Shown here: piece by piece, positions 51,898-60,197 of the stretch
How the letters are laid out: the number at the start of each line of letters is the position of its first letter
Numbering within the stretch: position 1 is the first letter of the stretch
Source: Enterococcus_C asini_A
GTDB taxonomy: Bacteria > Bacillota > Bacilli > Lactobacillales > Enterococcaceae
Direction: 5' to 3' (one strand)
DNA: 64,000 nucleotides
NCBI RefSeq assembly: GCF_031928785.1
Contig: NZ_JARQAL010000001.1
Position numbers and translations under genes: made by a program
The notes under the pieces: model-generated
Told to the model about the DNA's origin: nothing
What the model saw: only the letters and a program-made list of their open reading frames with translations
Databases searched by the model: none

Positions 51898-54144
51898 ATG
51901 ACTCAAGTTACCGAAACAATTATTTTAAAAGGGATGCGGCAAAATAATCTCAAAAACGTCTCTTTGGAAATTCCCAAAAACAAGATTACCATCTTTACGG
52001 GAGTCTCTGGTTCAGGGAAATCTTCCATTGTTTTTGACACCATTGCCAATGAAGCCGGTCGTCAGATGAATCAGACGTACAGCACTTTTGTCCAAGGGTA
52101 TTTACCGAAATATGAAAAGCCAGTGGTGGACAGTATCCAAAATTTGTCGCCAGCTTTTATTGTGGATCAACGCCGCTTAGGAGGCAATGCCCGTTCTACG
52201 TTAGGTACTCGTACAGATATTTATAGTTTTTTGCGCTTGCTGTATTCTCGGGTTGCAAAACCCTTTGTCGGATTTTCTCATGTGTATTCTTTTAATGACC
52301 CAGAAGGTATGTGTCCAGTATGTCAGGGCATTGGGCGGGTGATTGCGCCGGATTTGTCGAAAATTTTGGATATGACCAAGTCTTTAAATGATGGTGCTGT
52401 TTTGTTCCCGACTTTTGCCAAGGGGAGCTGGTATTACAATTCCTTTGCGGTGAAGGATTTCTTCGACTTGGATTTGCCCCTTAATCAATACCCCCAAGCG
52501 TTATTGGAAAAACTTCTTTATGGTCACGGAGAAAAAGTAATTGTTCCTCACAAAGAGGGTACTTTTAAGACGGATTATGAAGGAATCATCTACAAGTTTC
52601 GTCGTTTGTTTATTGAACGGGATTTGAGCCAACATTCAGAAGCCACCCAAAGACGTCTGACAGAATACACCACCATGGATTTATGTGAAGCTTGTCAGGG
52701 CAAACGACTCAATGCCAAATCTTTAAGTAGTACTATTCATGGCGTGAACATTGATCAAGCGGCTCACATGGAATTAGGGGAGTTATTGAACTTTATTCAG
52801 TCTTTAGATTATCCCGAAGTTCAGCCGATTTTAACCGAAATGACTTTGCGATTGCAAAATTTAATTGATATGAACTTGGACTATTTGTCTCTGGCTCGGG
52901 AAACGACGACTTTATCTGGTGGAGAATCCCAGCGCATCAAAGTGGTGCAATATCTGAATAACAGCTTAAACAATATCATCTACGTTTTTGATGAACCAAG
53001 TACCGGCCTTCATCCTCGAGATGTGCAAAGCTTAAATCGCATGTTGCAAAAACTTCGAGATAAAGGCAATACGGTCTTAGTGGTGGAACACGATCCAGAT
53101 GTCATTGCAGTAGCGGACTTTATTGTGGACGTGGGGCCGTTAGCCGGTAGTCACGGAGGCGAAATCACTTTTACTGGTAGTTTTGAAGACTTAAAAAACA
53201 GCGATACGCTAACCGGGCGCTATTTAAACCGCGAGCTACCTGTAAATGAACAACCTCGCAGTGCTAGCACATTTTATCAAGTGTCCAATGCTAGTACGAA
53301 TAATTTGCAAAACGTCTCAGTAAAAATCCCGAAAGAAGTCTTTACCGTAGTTACCGGGGTAGCAGGCTCTGGGAAAAGTTCGTTAATCTTTGGGGATTTT
53401 GTTAAAAATTATCCTGAAGCCATTGTGATTGATCAAAGTGCTTTGCATAAATCTTCTCGCTCCAATTTAGCCACCTATACGAAAATCATGACGCCGATTC
53501 GGGAAAGCTATGCCAAAAAACATCAAGTAGACAAGTCTCTCTTTAGCTTTAATTCAGCTGGAGCTTGTGAACACTGCCAAGGTAAGGGCTATGTGGTGAT
53601 GGAGTTGGCCTTTATGGAAGGGGTCAAAACTACGTGCACTGCCTGTGGGGGCACTCAGTACAGAGAAGAAGTACTCCAGTACAAATTAGGCGGCTATAAT
53701 ATAGTAGAAATTTTAAAGATGACTGTTAGCGAAGCGCTGGCTTTCTTTGAAAATGCTAAGATTCAAAAGACGCTAGCCACCTTAGAAGAAGTGGGACTAG
53801 GCTATCTTTCTTTAGGACAGATGATGGATACCTTATCTGGAGGAGAGTGTCAGCGAATCAAGCTAGCTAGCGAATTGCACAAATCCGGTAATCTCTATAT
53901 TTTAGATGAACCTACTACCGGTTTGCATATGGCTAACGTAGGGGAACTGTTAGAGCTTTTGCAAAAATTGGTGAACAATGGCAGTACGGTGATTGTGATT
54001 GAACACAATGTGGAAGTCATTAAACAAGCAGACTGGATCGTGGATGTGGGGCCAGAAGCCGGTAAAAAAGGTGGCCAAATTTTGTATGCAGGTTTGGTGA
54101 AAGACTTGCCTAAAACGAAATCCATCACGGCAAATTATTTATAA
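51898..54144 (+). CDS. Short UvrA-like ABC ATPase (UvrA2/drug-resistance type)
   Basis: A 748-residue soluble protein with two ABC ATPase halves: GVSGSGKSS (35-43) and GVAGSGKSS, both LSGGE.QRIK signatures, and DEPSTGLH / DEPTTGLH. Zinc modules CPVCQG...CEACQG and CEHCQG...CTACGG are present. It is about 200 residues shorter than housekeeping UvrA and lacks the UvrB-binding region. Such proteins are linked in other bacteria to resistance against DNA-binding drugs; the role here is inferred. Start ATG follows AAGGAGGG. A leader terminator suggests induced expression. Confidence 0.85.
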   Translation: MTQVTETIILKGMRQNNLKNVSLEIPKNKITIFTGVSGSGKSSIVFDTIANEAGRQMNQTYSTFVQGYLPKYEKPVVDSIQNLSPAFIVDQRRLGGNARSTLGTRTDIYSFLRLLYSRVAKPFVGFSHVYSFNDPEGMCPVCQGIGRVIAPDLSKILDMTKSLNDGAVLFPTFAKGSWYYNSFAVKDFFDLDLPLNQYPQALLEKLLYGHGEKVIVPHKEGTFKTDYEGIIYKFRRLFIERDLSQHSEATQRRLTEYTTMDLCEACQGKRLNAKSLSSTIHGVNIDQAAHMELGELLNFIQSLDYPEVQPILTEMTLRLQNLIDMNLDYLSLARETTTLSGGESQRIKVVQYLNNSLNNIIYVFDEPSTGLHPRDVQSLNRMLQKLRDKGNTVLVVEHDPDVIAVADFIVDVGPLAGSHGGEITFTGSFEDLKNSDTLTGRYLNRELPVNEQPRSASTFYQVSNASTNNLQNVSVKIPKEVFTVVTGVAGSGKSSLIFGDFVKNYPEAIVIDQSALHKSSRSNLATYTKIMTPIRESYAKKHQVDKSLFSFNSAGACEHCQGKGYVVMELAFMEGVKTTCTACGGTQYREEVLQYKLGGYNIVEILKMTVSEALAFFENAKIQKTLATLEEVGLGYLSLGQMMDTLSGGECQRIKLASELHKSGNLYILDEPTTGLHMANVGELLELLQKLVNNGSTVIVIEHNVEVIKQADWIVDVGPEAGKKGGQILYAGLVKDLPKTKSITANYL

Positions 54145-54148
54145 AAAG

Positions 54149-54187
54149 CGATCCTCCAGACTTTCTCAGTAGTCTGGAGGATTTTTC
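54149..54187 (+). terminator. Terminator of the UvrA-like gene
   Basis: ATCCTCCAGACT pairs perfectly with AGTCTGGAGGAT, followed by TTTT. Confidence 0.9.
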
Positions 54188-54244
54188 ATGCTATACTTAT
54201 GCTGCAAATATCCTATTTACTGGAAATATCGAAAGGAGTACACT

Positions 54245-54754
54245 ATGCTCACTAAATCATACTATCAATCCCCTCTAGGTCAAATGCTTTTCGTCAGTGA
54301 CAAAGAAGCTCTCTTAGGCCTTTGGTTTGTGGATCAAAAATATTTTGGTGCCGGCTTTATTTTAAACGAAATCCCCCAACACACCACTTCAATTTCTAGA
54401 AAAGTCACTCATTGGCTAGATCGTTATTTTAATCTAGAAGCACCAAGTCTTGCAGGATTACCCTTAAAATCTCAAGTCACGGACTATCGCCAAGAAGTTT
54501 TACAAGTTTTAAAAGAAGTTCCCTATGGTCAAGTGGTAACCTATGGCGACTTGGCTCAAAAACTACAAGCTAAGGGAAGACAGACTTCCCCAAGGGCTGT
54601 AGGCGGTGCAGTGGGGCACAATCCTATTTCGATTTTGATTCCTTGCCATCGGGTAATAGGAACAGACGGCTCATTAACTGGTTACGCCGGGGGCTTAGAA
54701 CGGAAAATTGCTTTATTGAAGTTAGAAGGAGTAGAGGTTAGTCATTTGAAATAG
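54245..54754 (+). CDS. ogt: Methylated-DNA-protein cysteine methyltransferase
   Basis: A 169-residue suicide repair protein that removes methyl groups from O6-methylguanine. The acceptor cysteine is in IPCHRVIG, and GQVVTYGDLA and RAVGGAVGHNP are the DNA-binding helix and arginine-finger blocks. It has no AraC-type domain. ATG at 54245 follows AAAGGAGT. With the UvrA-like protein before it, the region groups two DNA-repair-type functions. Confidence 0.93.
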   Translation: MLTKSYYQSPLGQMLFVSDKEALLGLWFVDQKYFGAGFILNEIPQHTTSISRKVTHWLDRYFNLEAPSLAGLPLKSQVTDYRQEVLQVLKEVPYGQVVTYGDLAQKLQAKGRQTSPRAVGGAVGHNPISILIPCHRVIGTDGSLTGYAGGLERKIALLKLEGVEVSHLK

Positions 54755-54837
54755 ACAGTAAGAATTCGTTTTACTGGTATTTTTTTTAACTTGTGCTAAA
54801 GTGAGGCTCTAAGCAAAAATGTGGAGGCGCATTATAC

Positions 54838-55212
54838 ATGTTAAACGAAAAATTTTTAGAAGTAATGGTTCATGAAGGGGCAGTAACGATTATTTCCAGC
54901 AGTGAAAAAGCACCCGGGTTTCATGCGGTAAATACATGGAATAGCTACATCCATATTGAGGGAGATACACTGTACATTCCAGCAGCGGGGATGCACTCCA
55001 TTCAAGAAGATATGAAAAATAATAATCACTTGATGCTCACCATGGGTTCTAAAGAAGTAATGGGAACCGTGGGCTGGGGCGCCGGCTTTCATGTGTTCGG
55101 TACAGGACGCTTCCTCGAATCTGGAGATATTTATGATAAAATGCATGAAGAAATGCCGTTTTTGACACGAGTACTTGCGGTAGATGTGGAAAGTGCACAA
55201 CAAAAAATCTAA
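54838..55212 (+). CDS. Pyridoxamine 5'-phosphate oxidase-family (FMN split barrel) protein
   Basis: The 124-residue protein has the fold and length of small FMN-binding split-barrel proteins of the PNPOx-like family. The strand pattern (AVTIISSSE, HAVNTWNSYIHIEGDTLYIP, GTGRFLESG) is the evidence. It is unlikely to be the true PLP-forming oxidase; function and flavin binding are unproven. GGAGGCGC precedes the ATG at 10 bases. Confidence 0.75.
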   Translation: MLNEKFLEVMVHEGAVTIISSSEKAPGFHAVNTWNSYIHIEGDTLYIPAAGMHSIQEDMKNNNHLMLTMGSKEVMGTVGWGAGFHVFGTGRFLESGDIYDKMHEEMPFLTRVLAVDVESAQQKI

Positions 55213-55237
55213 CAAAGCATTTGGATAAATAACATAA

Positions 55238-55475
55238 AGGCATGTGTCATAAATCATTTCTAAGGAATAAATAGCGAATATTCCAACAGACTTCTCAAGG
55301 AAAGATATGATAACCACAATCGCTGTGTTTGAAATTTTTACCAATGAAAAGACAAAGACAAGCAACTTCCCCTGATGCTTAATGGAAGTTGCTTGTCTTT
55401 TGTGGTCTTACGTTTGGAAGTGTTCGATTCTGAGGGTGATGATGCGATTATTGTCACAAACTTTTTTGTAACTAT
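55238..55475. repeat. Intergenic repeat, copy B
   Basis: Shares ordered blocks with copy A at 32823-33145 (CATAA, AAATAGCGAA, GTTTGAAATTTTTA, AATGAAAAGAC, hairpin, GTCTTTTG, ACGT, GTTCG, GAGGGTGAT, TTGTCACA). The hairpin is a perfect 17-bp stem (55354-55370 with 55384-55400) of a different sequence. The rest of the 55213-55493 gap has no gene. Confidence 0.6.
55354..55401. terminator. Long hairpin in repeat copy B, possible bidirectional terminator
   Basis: AAAGACAAGCAACTTCC pairs perfectly with its complement, loop of 13 bases. It could end both the FMN-barrel gene and the oleate hydratase gene. Confidence 0.65.
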
Positions 55476-55493
55476 CGTTAGCTCAGAATGAAA

Positions 55494-57266
55494 TTAAAGC
55501 AGATGATTGTCTTTCAAGAGCTCCCCGAGATAGGTATGCTCAAATTTTTTAGCAAAATGTCCTAAAGCTTTCTTTTCCACAAAAGGCAAATCCATCTCTG
55601 TTAGTTTTTTGCGGTCGCTTAAGTAATAGATTGAGCTAGCCAATGTTCTGAGATCGTAGGCAGAATCAAAGACTTCTGGAACACCACGATTCACATCTAA
55701 AAGTTGATAGACAGCTTCCATTGCTGTACGTACCGAATACTCAGTGGTAAAGACGGTATCTCGAACTGTATCAGCGAAGTTACCAATAAAGGCTAAATTC
55801 TTTGAACCATTCGGCACTACTTTTGGTCGATCACCCGGTTCTCGTAACATGAAGTAAGAGGTGATAAAAGGCATGTAAACAGGAATGGCTGTGCAAGCAG
55901 TCTCGGAAAGGGCTTGAATATCAGCTTCAGGTACCCCTAAATGATACATCAACTCTTGGGCAATTTCTTGTCCACTACATTGTTCAATTGGCTTTTTGAT
56001 ATAATTTCCTTCTTTGTTAGACAAGAGACCGTAAACCCACATAACAGTTTGTTGATCATTTTGTTCTTTGAAATGAGGTTGACGGTGGATGGTAAAGCTC
56101 ATCAGCCAATTGGAATCTTTAATCGTGATAATCCCACCAGTGACCACTTTGCCGCTGCGGAGTTTTCGTTGAGTTAGACGGCTGATATAAGGTTCGATAT
56201 CAAAATTTTCCCAAGTAATAGTAGCGGAAACAAACCAGCTTTCGTCAGGCAAATTTTCACAAAAGACTTCGGGATGGCCAAATTCTGGTGATTGTTTGGC
56301 TAAGTTTTTCCAAAGATTCCAGCTACCGCCCAACTCATGACTAATCGGTGCCGGTGTTTTGTGATCACCTTGGGTTGAACTTTCTGTGATCGAGCCATTC
56401 GTCACAAAAACCAAATCATTTTCGGTTAAAGGAATTTCTTTGGTGGCACCATTTTGGGTCATGAGAATTGATTGAGCGACTTTGGTATCATTGTCCACAG
56501 CTACCTTAATATCATTGATCTTAGTTGCGTATTGGAAATCCACTCCTTGATCTTGCAAGAAGGAAAGCAATGGTTTTACTAAAGATTCATATTGGTTATA
56601 ACGGGTGAATTTTAAGGCAGTGAAGTCAGGTAAGCCTTTGATATGGTGAATAAAGCGCATCACATAACGACGCATTTCAATGGCGGAATGCCATTTTTCA
56701 AAGGCGAACATAGAACACCAGTACAGCCAAAAGTTGGAAGCAAAAAATTCTTCAGTGAAGACATCTTCAATTTTTTTGCCAATCAGTTGGTCTTCGGAAG
56801 TCATAAAGAGTTCCACCAATTCCTTTTGGGCTTTTTTGGATAAGGTAAAGTCGCCGTCGTCTGCTACCCGTTCGCCTCGATTGTGGATGATTCGGCAATT
56901 GGAAGAGTTAGGGTCATCTTGGTCTAACCAGTAAAATTCATCTAAAACGGAGGCGTCTGCTACTTCTAAGGAAGGAACGGAACGAAAGAGATCCCACAAA
57001 CACTCAAAATGGTTTTCCATTTCTCGTCCACCACGAATCACAAAGCCGTCATGGGGAATGAACTTCCCATCTAAAGAACCACCGGATAATGAAAGCTCTT
57101 CATAAATGTGAATACGTGGTCCTTTCATTTGACCATCTCGGATTAAGAAGACTGCCGCTGCCAAGCCTGCTAGCCCAGCGCCAACAATATAGGCGCTCTT
57201 GTCATCAACACCTGCAGGTTTTCTTGGGCGGGCAAATGCTTCGTAATTTCCATTCGTATATCTCAT
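55494..57266 (-). CDS. ohyA: Oleate hydratase
   Basis: A 590-residue FAD protein that adds water to the double bond of oleic and linoleic acid to give 10-hydroxy fatty acids, a way to detoxify host or food fatty acids. The FAD loop GAGLAGLAAA is at residues 29-38, followed by SLSGGSLDG, GGREMENHFE and WCSMFAFEKWHSA, all typical of the MCRA family. An extended -10 (TGCTATGAT) lies upstream on the minus strand. Single gene. Confidence 0.92.
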   Translation of the reverse strand: MRYTNGNYEAFARPRKPAGVDDKSAYIVGAGLAGLAAAVFLIRDGQMKGPRIHIYEELSLSGGSLDGKFIPHDGFVIRGGREMENHFECLWDLFRSVPSLEVADASVLDEFYWLDQDDPNSSNCRIIHNRGERVADDGDFTLSKKAQKELVELFMTSEDQLIGKKIEDVFTEEFFASNFWLYWCSMFAFEKWHSAIEMRRYVMRFIHHIKGLPDFTALKFTRYNQYESLVKPLLSFLQDQGVDFQYATKINDIKVAVDNDTKVAQSILMTQNGATKEIPLTENDLVFVTNGSITESSTQGDHKTPAPISHELGGSWNLWKNLAKQSPEFGHPEVFCENLPDESWFVSATITWENFDIEPYISRLTQRKLRSGKVVTGGIITIKDSNWLMSFTIHRQPHFKEQNDQQTVMWVYGLLSNKEGNYIKKPIEQCSGQEIAQELMYHLGVPEADIQALSETACTAIPVYMPFITSYFMLREPGDRPKVVPNGSKNLAFIGNFADTVRDTVFTTEYSVRTAMEAVYQLLDVNRGVPEVFDSAYDLRTLASSIYYLSDRKKLTEMDLPFVEKKALGHFAKKFEHTYLGELLKDNHLL

Positions 57267-57304
57267 GTTTTTCCCTCCAATAAAGTATTTTTGTTGCTAA
57301 GCTC

Positions 57305-57313
57305 ATCATAGCA
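57305..57313 (-). promoter_or_regulatory. Extended -10 promoter of the oleate hydratase gene
   Basis: The minus strand reads TGCTATGAT, about 40 bases before the start codon. Confidence 0.45.
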
Positions 57314-57422
57314 GAGAAAAATTTTTTATTAAAAAGAAAGCCTCTGATTCGTGCTAGACAAAAGTGGCAATCTGCCCAAATGCTTTTTGAAAAAGTTAAG
57401 TATCCATTTTGATTTTTAATGA

Positions 57423-57456
57423 AAAAAGCCGTCTTCCTTTATAGGCAAGACGACTT
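57423..57456 (-). terminator. Terminator of the DUF2798-like gene
   Basis: On the minus strand AAGTCGTCTTGCC pairs with GGAAGACGGCTT and is followed by TTTT. Confidence 0.8.
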
Positions 57457-57465
57457 GTTTGTTGA

Positions 57466-57942
57466 TTAGTGGGTTTCTGACACGTTTACCGGTGCATTTT
57501 GAATTTTTCGCAATAGATTACGAGAAAAAGGGCCAACGATGAGTAATTGATAAGGCAAAGCTACCACAAAGTTGGTAATCCAAGCTCGGAAGTAAGCAGT
57601 ACTAAAAAGCACGCCTGCTTGGCCTTCCATAATTATGCCATAAGCCGACATAAAACTAACCATACCTAAGACCATGAAAGAAGAGATGGTTAAAATCATG
57701 TAAATGGGTTTGTGTTTTGGTACCGGCAAGGAAAAAGCAATTTTTTTGGCGATGACACCGACAACGAAAACATCTAAGATAAAAGCTACGACAAATCCTA
57801 AAGGAAAACCACCTAATAAAGCACCAGCTGTTAACGCGTCATGAATAGCAAGGTTATAAATACTCATCCCTAACACCATTAATCCGCACATTAAAACTGT
57901 AAAAATCATTCCTTCTTTTTTGTTTGTTGGCAAAACATTCAC
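57466..57942 (-). CDS. DUF2798-type membrane protein
   Basis: A 158-residue protein with four membrane segments in two similar halves (MIFTVLMCGLMVLGMSIYNL and MILTISSFMVLGMVSFMSAY), the internal repeat typical of DUF2798 proteins. Function unknown. It has a start preceded by AAAGGAGTG. It stands alone between oleate hydratase and fbp. Confidence 0.75.
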   Translation of the reverse strand: MNVLPTNKKEGMIFTVLMCGLMVLGMSIYNLAIHDALTAGALLGGFPLGFVVAFILDVFVVGVIAKKIAFSLPVPKHKPIYMILTISSFMVLGMVSFMSAYGIIMEGQAGVLFSTAYFRAWITNFVVALPYQLLIVGPFSRNLLRKIQNAPVNVSETH

Positions 57943-58045
57943 TCCTTTAAATTCTGGTTTTTGACCCAGTGAATTTATGGTAGCAAAAATTTTGTCTCTT
58001 CGTAAGCAAAAAATTTCTTTTTTTCATTATTTTTCAGAAAAATTA

Positions 58046-59980
58046 TTACATCGTGTTTTTCAATGGTTCCGCCTCTAAGTATGCCAGTAAGTGTTCCAAG
58101 TCATTAATCTGTCTTAATAGACGCCGACCGATAGTAGTATCGCGAATTAATGTCTTGTGGGGGATTTTATCCACCACGTGTTTTACTCCCAAATCTTCTT
58201 TTTGCCGGGTTAAAACGTCGGCTACCGAAGTAAAGGGTTGGTGGGTGACGATTTGAAAGCCGATGGAATTGTACAAAAGGGTGTACCCAGCGATGCCTGT
58301 GGTCTTTTGATATGCCTTAGATAAGCCGCCGTCAATCACAAAAAGTTTGCCTTCTGCTTTAATGGGGCTTTCTCCTGCTTCGGCTTTTACGGGCGTATGA
58401 CCATTAATGATATGGGCATTGTCATGGGTTAATCCAAATGTCTCCAAAATCATTTCACAAATTGCTTTTTGGTTGCGCAATTGATAGTAAGGATTTTTGA
58501 CTTCTTGATGGGTAGTGACATCGTCGATAAAATAGCGCTCAAATGTAGTCATTTTATCTTTACCAAACAATGGTGAAAAGCGACCACACCAAGCATACCA
58601 GTAAAAGTCGGTGGCAAAATCAGTATGAGATTGAGGATTTTGCAGGCCTTGGCGCAGGATTTGCTCCATGACATCTAAGAGTTCTTTACCGGCGTAGTGC
58701 TGGCCTTTGATTTTCACGGATTGAAATTCACCAGTAGTGCTTAGGGGCAAGCAACCGTGAAATAAAAGCTGACCGTTATAGCGCAGATACATACTACCTT
58801 TTTGGGCTAAGAAATTCATATGTTTGCTCATTTTTTCTGAGCTTTGAAAAGAAGCCAATAGCGCGTTTACCACTCGTTCTTCTTCTTTTGTTAATTCATA
58901 GGGTGAAGTTGGGTCAATGGTTTGAAAACAGGTATTGGTCAAGGGATACCACTGGTTATCAATTCGCACACGTTGATTGGCAAAATCCACTTGTTCTAAT
59001 AAGAGACGATTGTCTAATTGTAAATCGGGACGACGTTTAATCAATTGGCCTTCTAATTTAAATTGTAGAATGGTCAGAGCTTGGTGGACTTTTTCTAAAC
59101 TTTGCAGATCTTCAAAATCATAGGCTTTATTTTGATGGATACTCGGGGTAAAGGCAGGATTTTTTTGGTAATGCTTTTCTCCATAAGAAAAGAGAGGGCG
59201 GAGGTTGAGGCCATAGGAGTCTTCAATTTCATAGAGATAGTTATAACGCGCGGCAATACGCAATAAATTCATCAAGCAAACCGCAGATCCCGCAAAAGCG
59301 CCAAGCCAGATGATATCGTGATTCCCCCATTGAATATCCACCGAATGATGATTGATTAATAAATCCATCACTTGATCTGCCGCCGCTCCTCGATCAAAGA
59401 TATCTCCCACCACATGAAGATGGTCCACCACGAGTCGTTGAATGGTCTGGCATAACGCAATTAGCAGTTGATCAATTTGGCCTAATTGAATCAATTTGTT
59501 GATAATTACTTTATCGTAGAGTTCTTTATATTCTTCTTCTTCTCTGCGATAAATCAATTCTTCTAATAAATAGCTAAAGGACTGAGGGAGAGCTTTGCGT
59601 AGTTTGGAGCGGGAGTATTTATTGGCACAAAACTTGGTGAACTCGATTAATTCACTTAAGCGCGTAGTATACCAAGTGGTAGAAAAAGAGGTTTTTCTAG
59701 CCAGGCTTTCTTTGGGATAATAGATAAAAAGGGCTAGCTGTTCCAAATACTCAGGTTTTTTGCGGCCATCAAAGAGGATAAAAAGTTTTTCCCGAATATT
59801 GCCGGCACCATTTTTCAGAATATGGGCAAAGGCAGCTGCTTCTCCGTGGAGATCACTGATATAATGCTCCGTTCCTTTGGGCAAATTTAAGATTGCTTCT
59901 AAGTTGATTAATTCGGTATAGATATCTTCTTTACATTGGAATTCTTTGTAAAGCAACTCGTAATAATTTTTAGCGTTCAT
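58046..59980 (-). CDS. fbp: Fructose-1,6-bisphosphatase, class III
   Basis: Class III fructose bisphosphatase runs gluconeogenesis in Firmicutes. The 644-residue protein is of the family's usual length and has metallophosphatase motifs YISDLHGE, VVGDIFDRG, WGNHDIIWLG and INGHTPVK. Start is behind GGGAGGAAATGA. A palindrome lies in its promoter region. Confidence 0.94.
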   Translation of the reverse strand: MNAKNYYELLYKEFQCKEDIYTELINLEAILNLPKGTEHYISDLHGEAAAFAHILKNGAGNIREKLFILFDGRKKPEYLEQLALFIYYPKESLARKTSFSTTWYTTRLSELIEFTKFCANKYSRSKLRKALPQSFSYLLEELIYRREEEEYKELYDKVIINKLIQLGQIDQLLIALCQTIQRLVVDHLHVVGDIFDRGAAADQVMDLLINHHSVDIQWGNHDIIWLGAFAGSAVCLMNLLRIAARYNYLYEIEDSYGLNLRPLFSYGEKHYQKNPAFTPSIHQNKAYDFEDLQSLEKVHQALTILQFKLEGQLIKRRPDLQLDNRLLLEQVDFANQRVRIDNQWYPLTNTCFQTIDPTSPYELTKEEERVVNALLASFQSSEKMSKHMNFLAQKGSMYLRYNGQLLFHGCLPLSTTGEFQSVKIKGQHYAGKELLDVMEQILRQGLQNPQSHTDFATDFYWYAWCGRFSPLFGKDKMTTFERYFIDDVTTHQEVKNPYYQLRNQKAICEMILETFGLTHDNAHIINGHTPVKAEAGESPIKAEGKLFVIDGGLSKAYQKTTGIAGYTLLYNSIGFQIVTHQPFTSVADVLTRQKEDLGVKHVVDKIPHKTLIRDTTIGRRLLRQINDLEHLLAYLEAEPLKNTM

Positions 59981-60024
59981 TCATTTCCTCCCAGTTCCCA
60001 AGCTTTTCTTTCTCTCATAAGTTA

Positions 60025-60045
60025 TTTTGAAACTTGTGTTCAAAA
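60025..60045. promoter_or_regulatory. Inverted repeat upstream of fbp
   Basis: TTTTGAA and TTCAAAA are separated by 7 bases, 45-65 bases before the fbp start, overlapping a possible -35 (TTGAAC on the minus strand). A regulator is not known. Confidence 0.4.
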
Positions 60046-60156
60046 AGATAACAACTTAATAATACTGATTGAAGTCTAGTTTGTAAATGGGAAATTCGGA
60101 TTTTTGAGTTGGTTTCTGAAGATTGGTATAGTTGAAACTGGACAAAATGATTCTAA

Positions 60157-60189
60157 ATAAAAACTCCCTCAAGTTGATTTGAGGGAGTA
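60157..60189 (-). terminator. Terminator of pyruvate oxidase gene
   Basis: ACTCCCTCAA and TTGAGGGAGT form a perfect stem; the minus strand continues TTTTATTT. Confidence 0.88.
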
Positions 60190-60197
60190 AGAAATGA

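Noticed and set aside
54856..55365. 169-residue open frame on the minus strand
   Set aside because: Antisense to the FMN-barrel gene and runs into repeat copy B; no binding site and biased composition.
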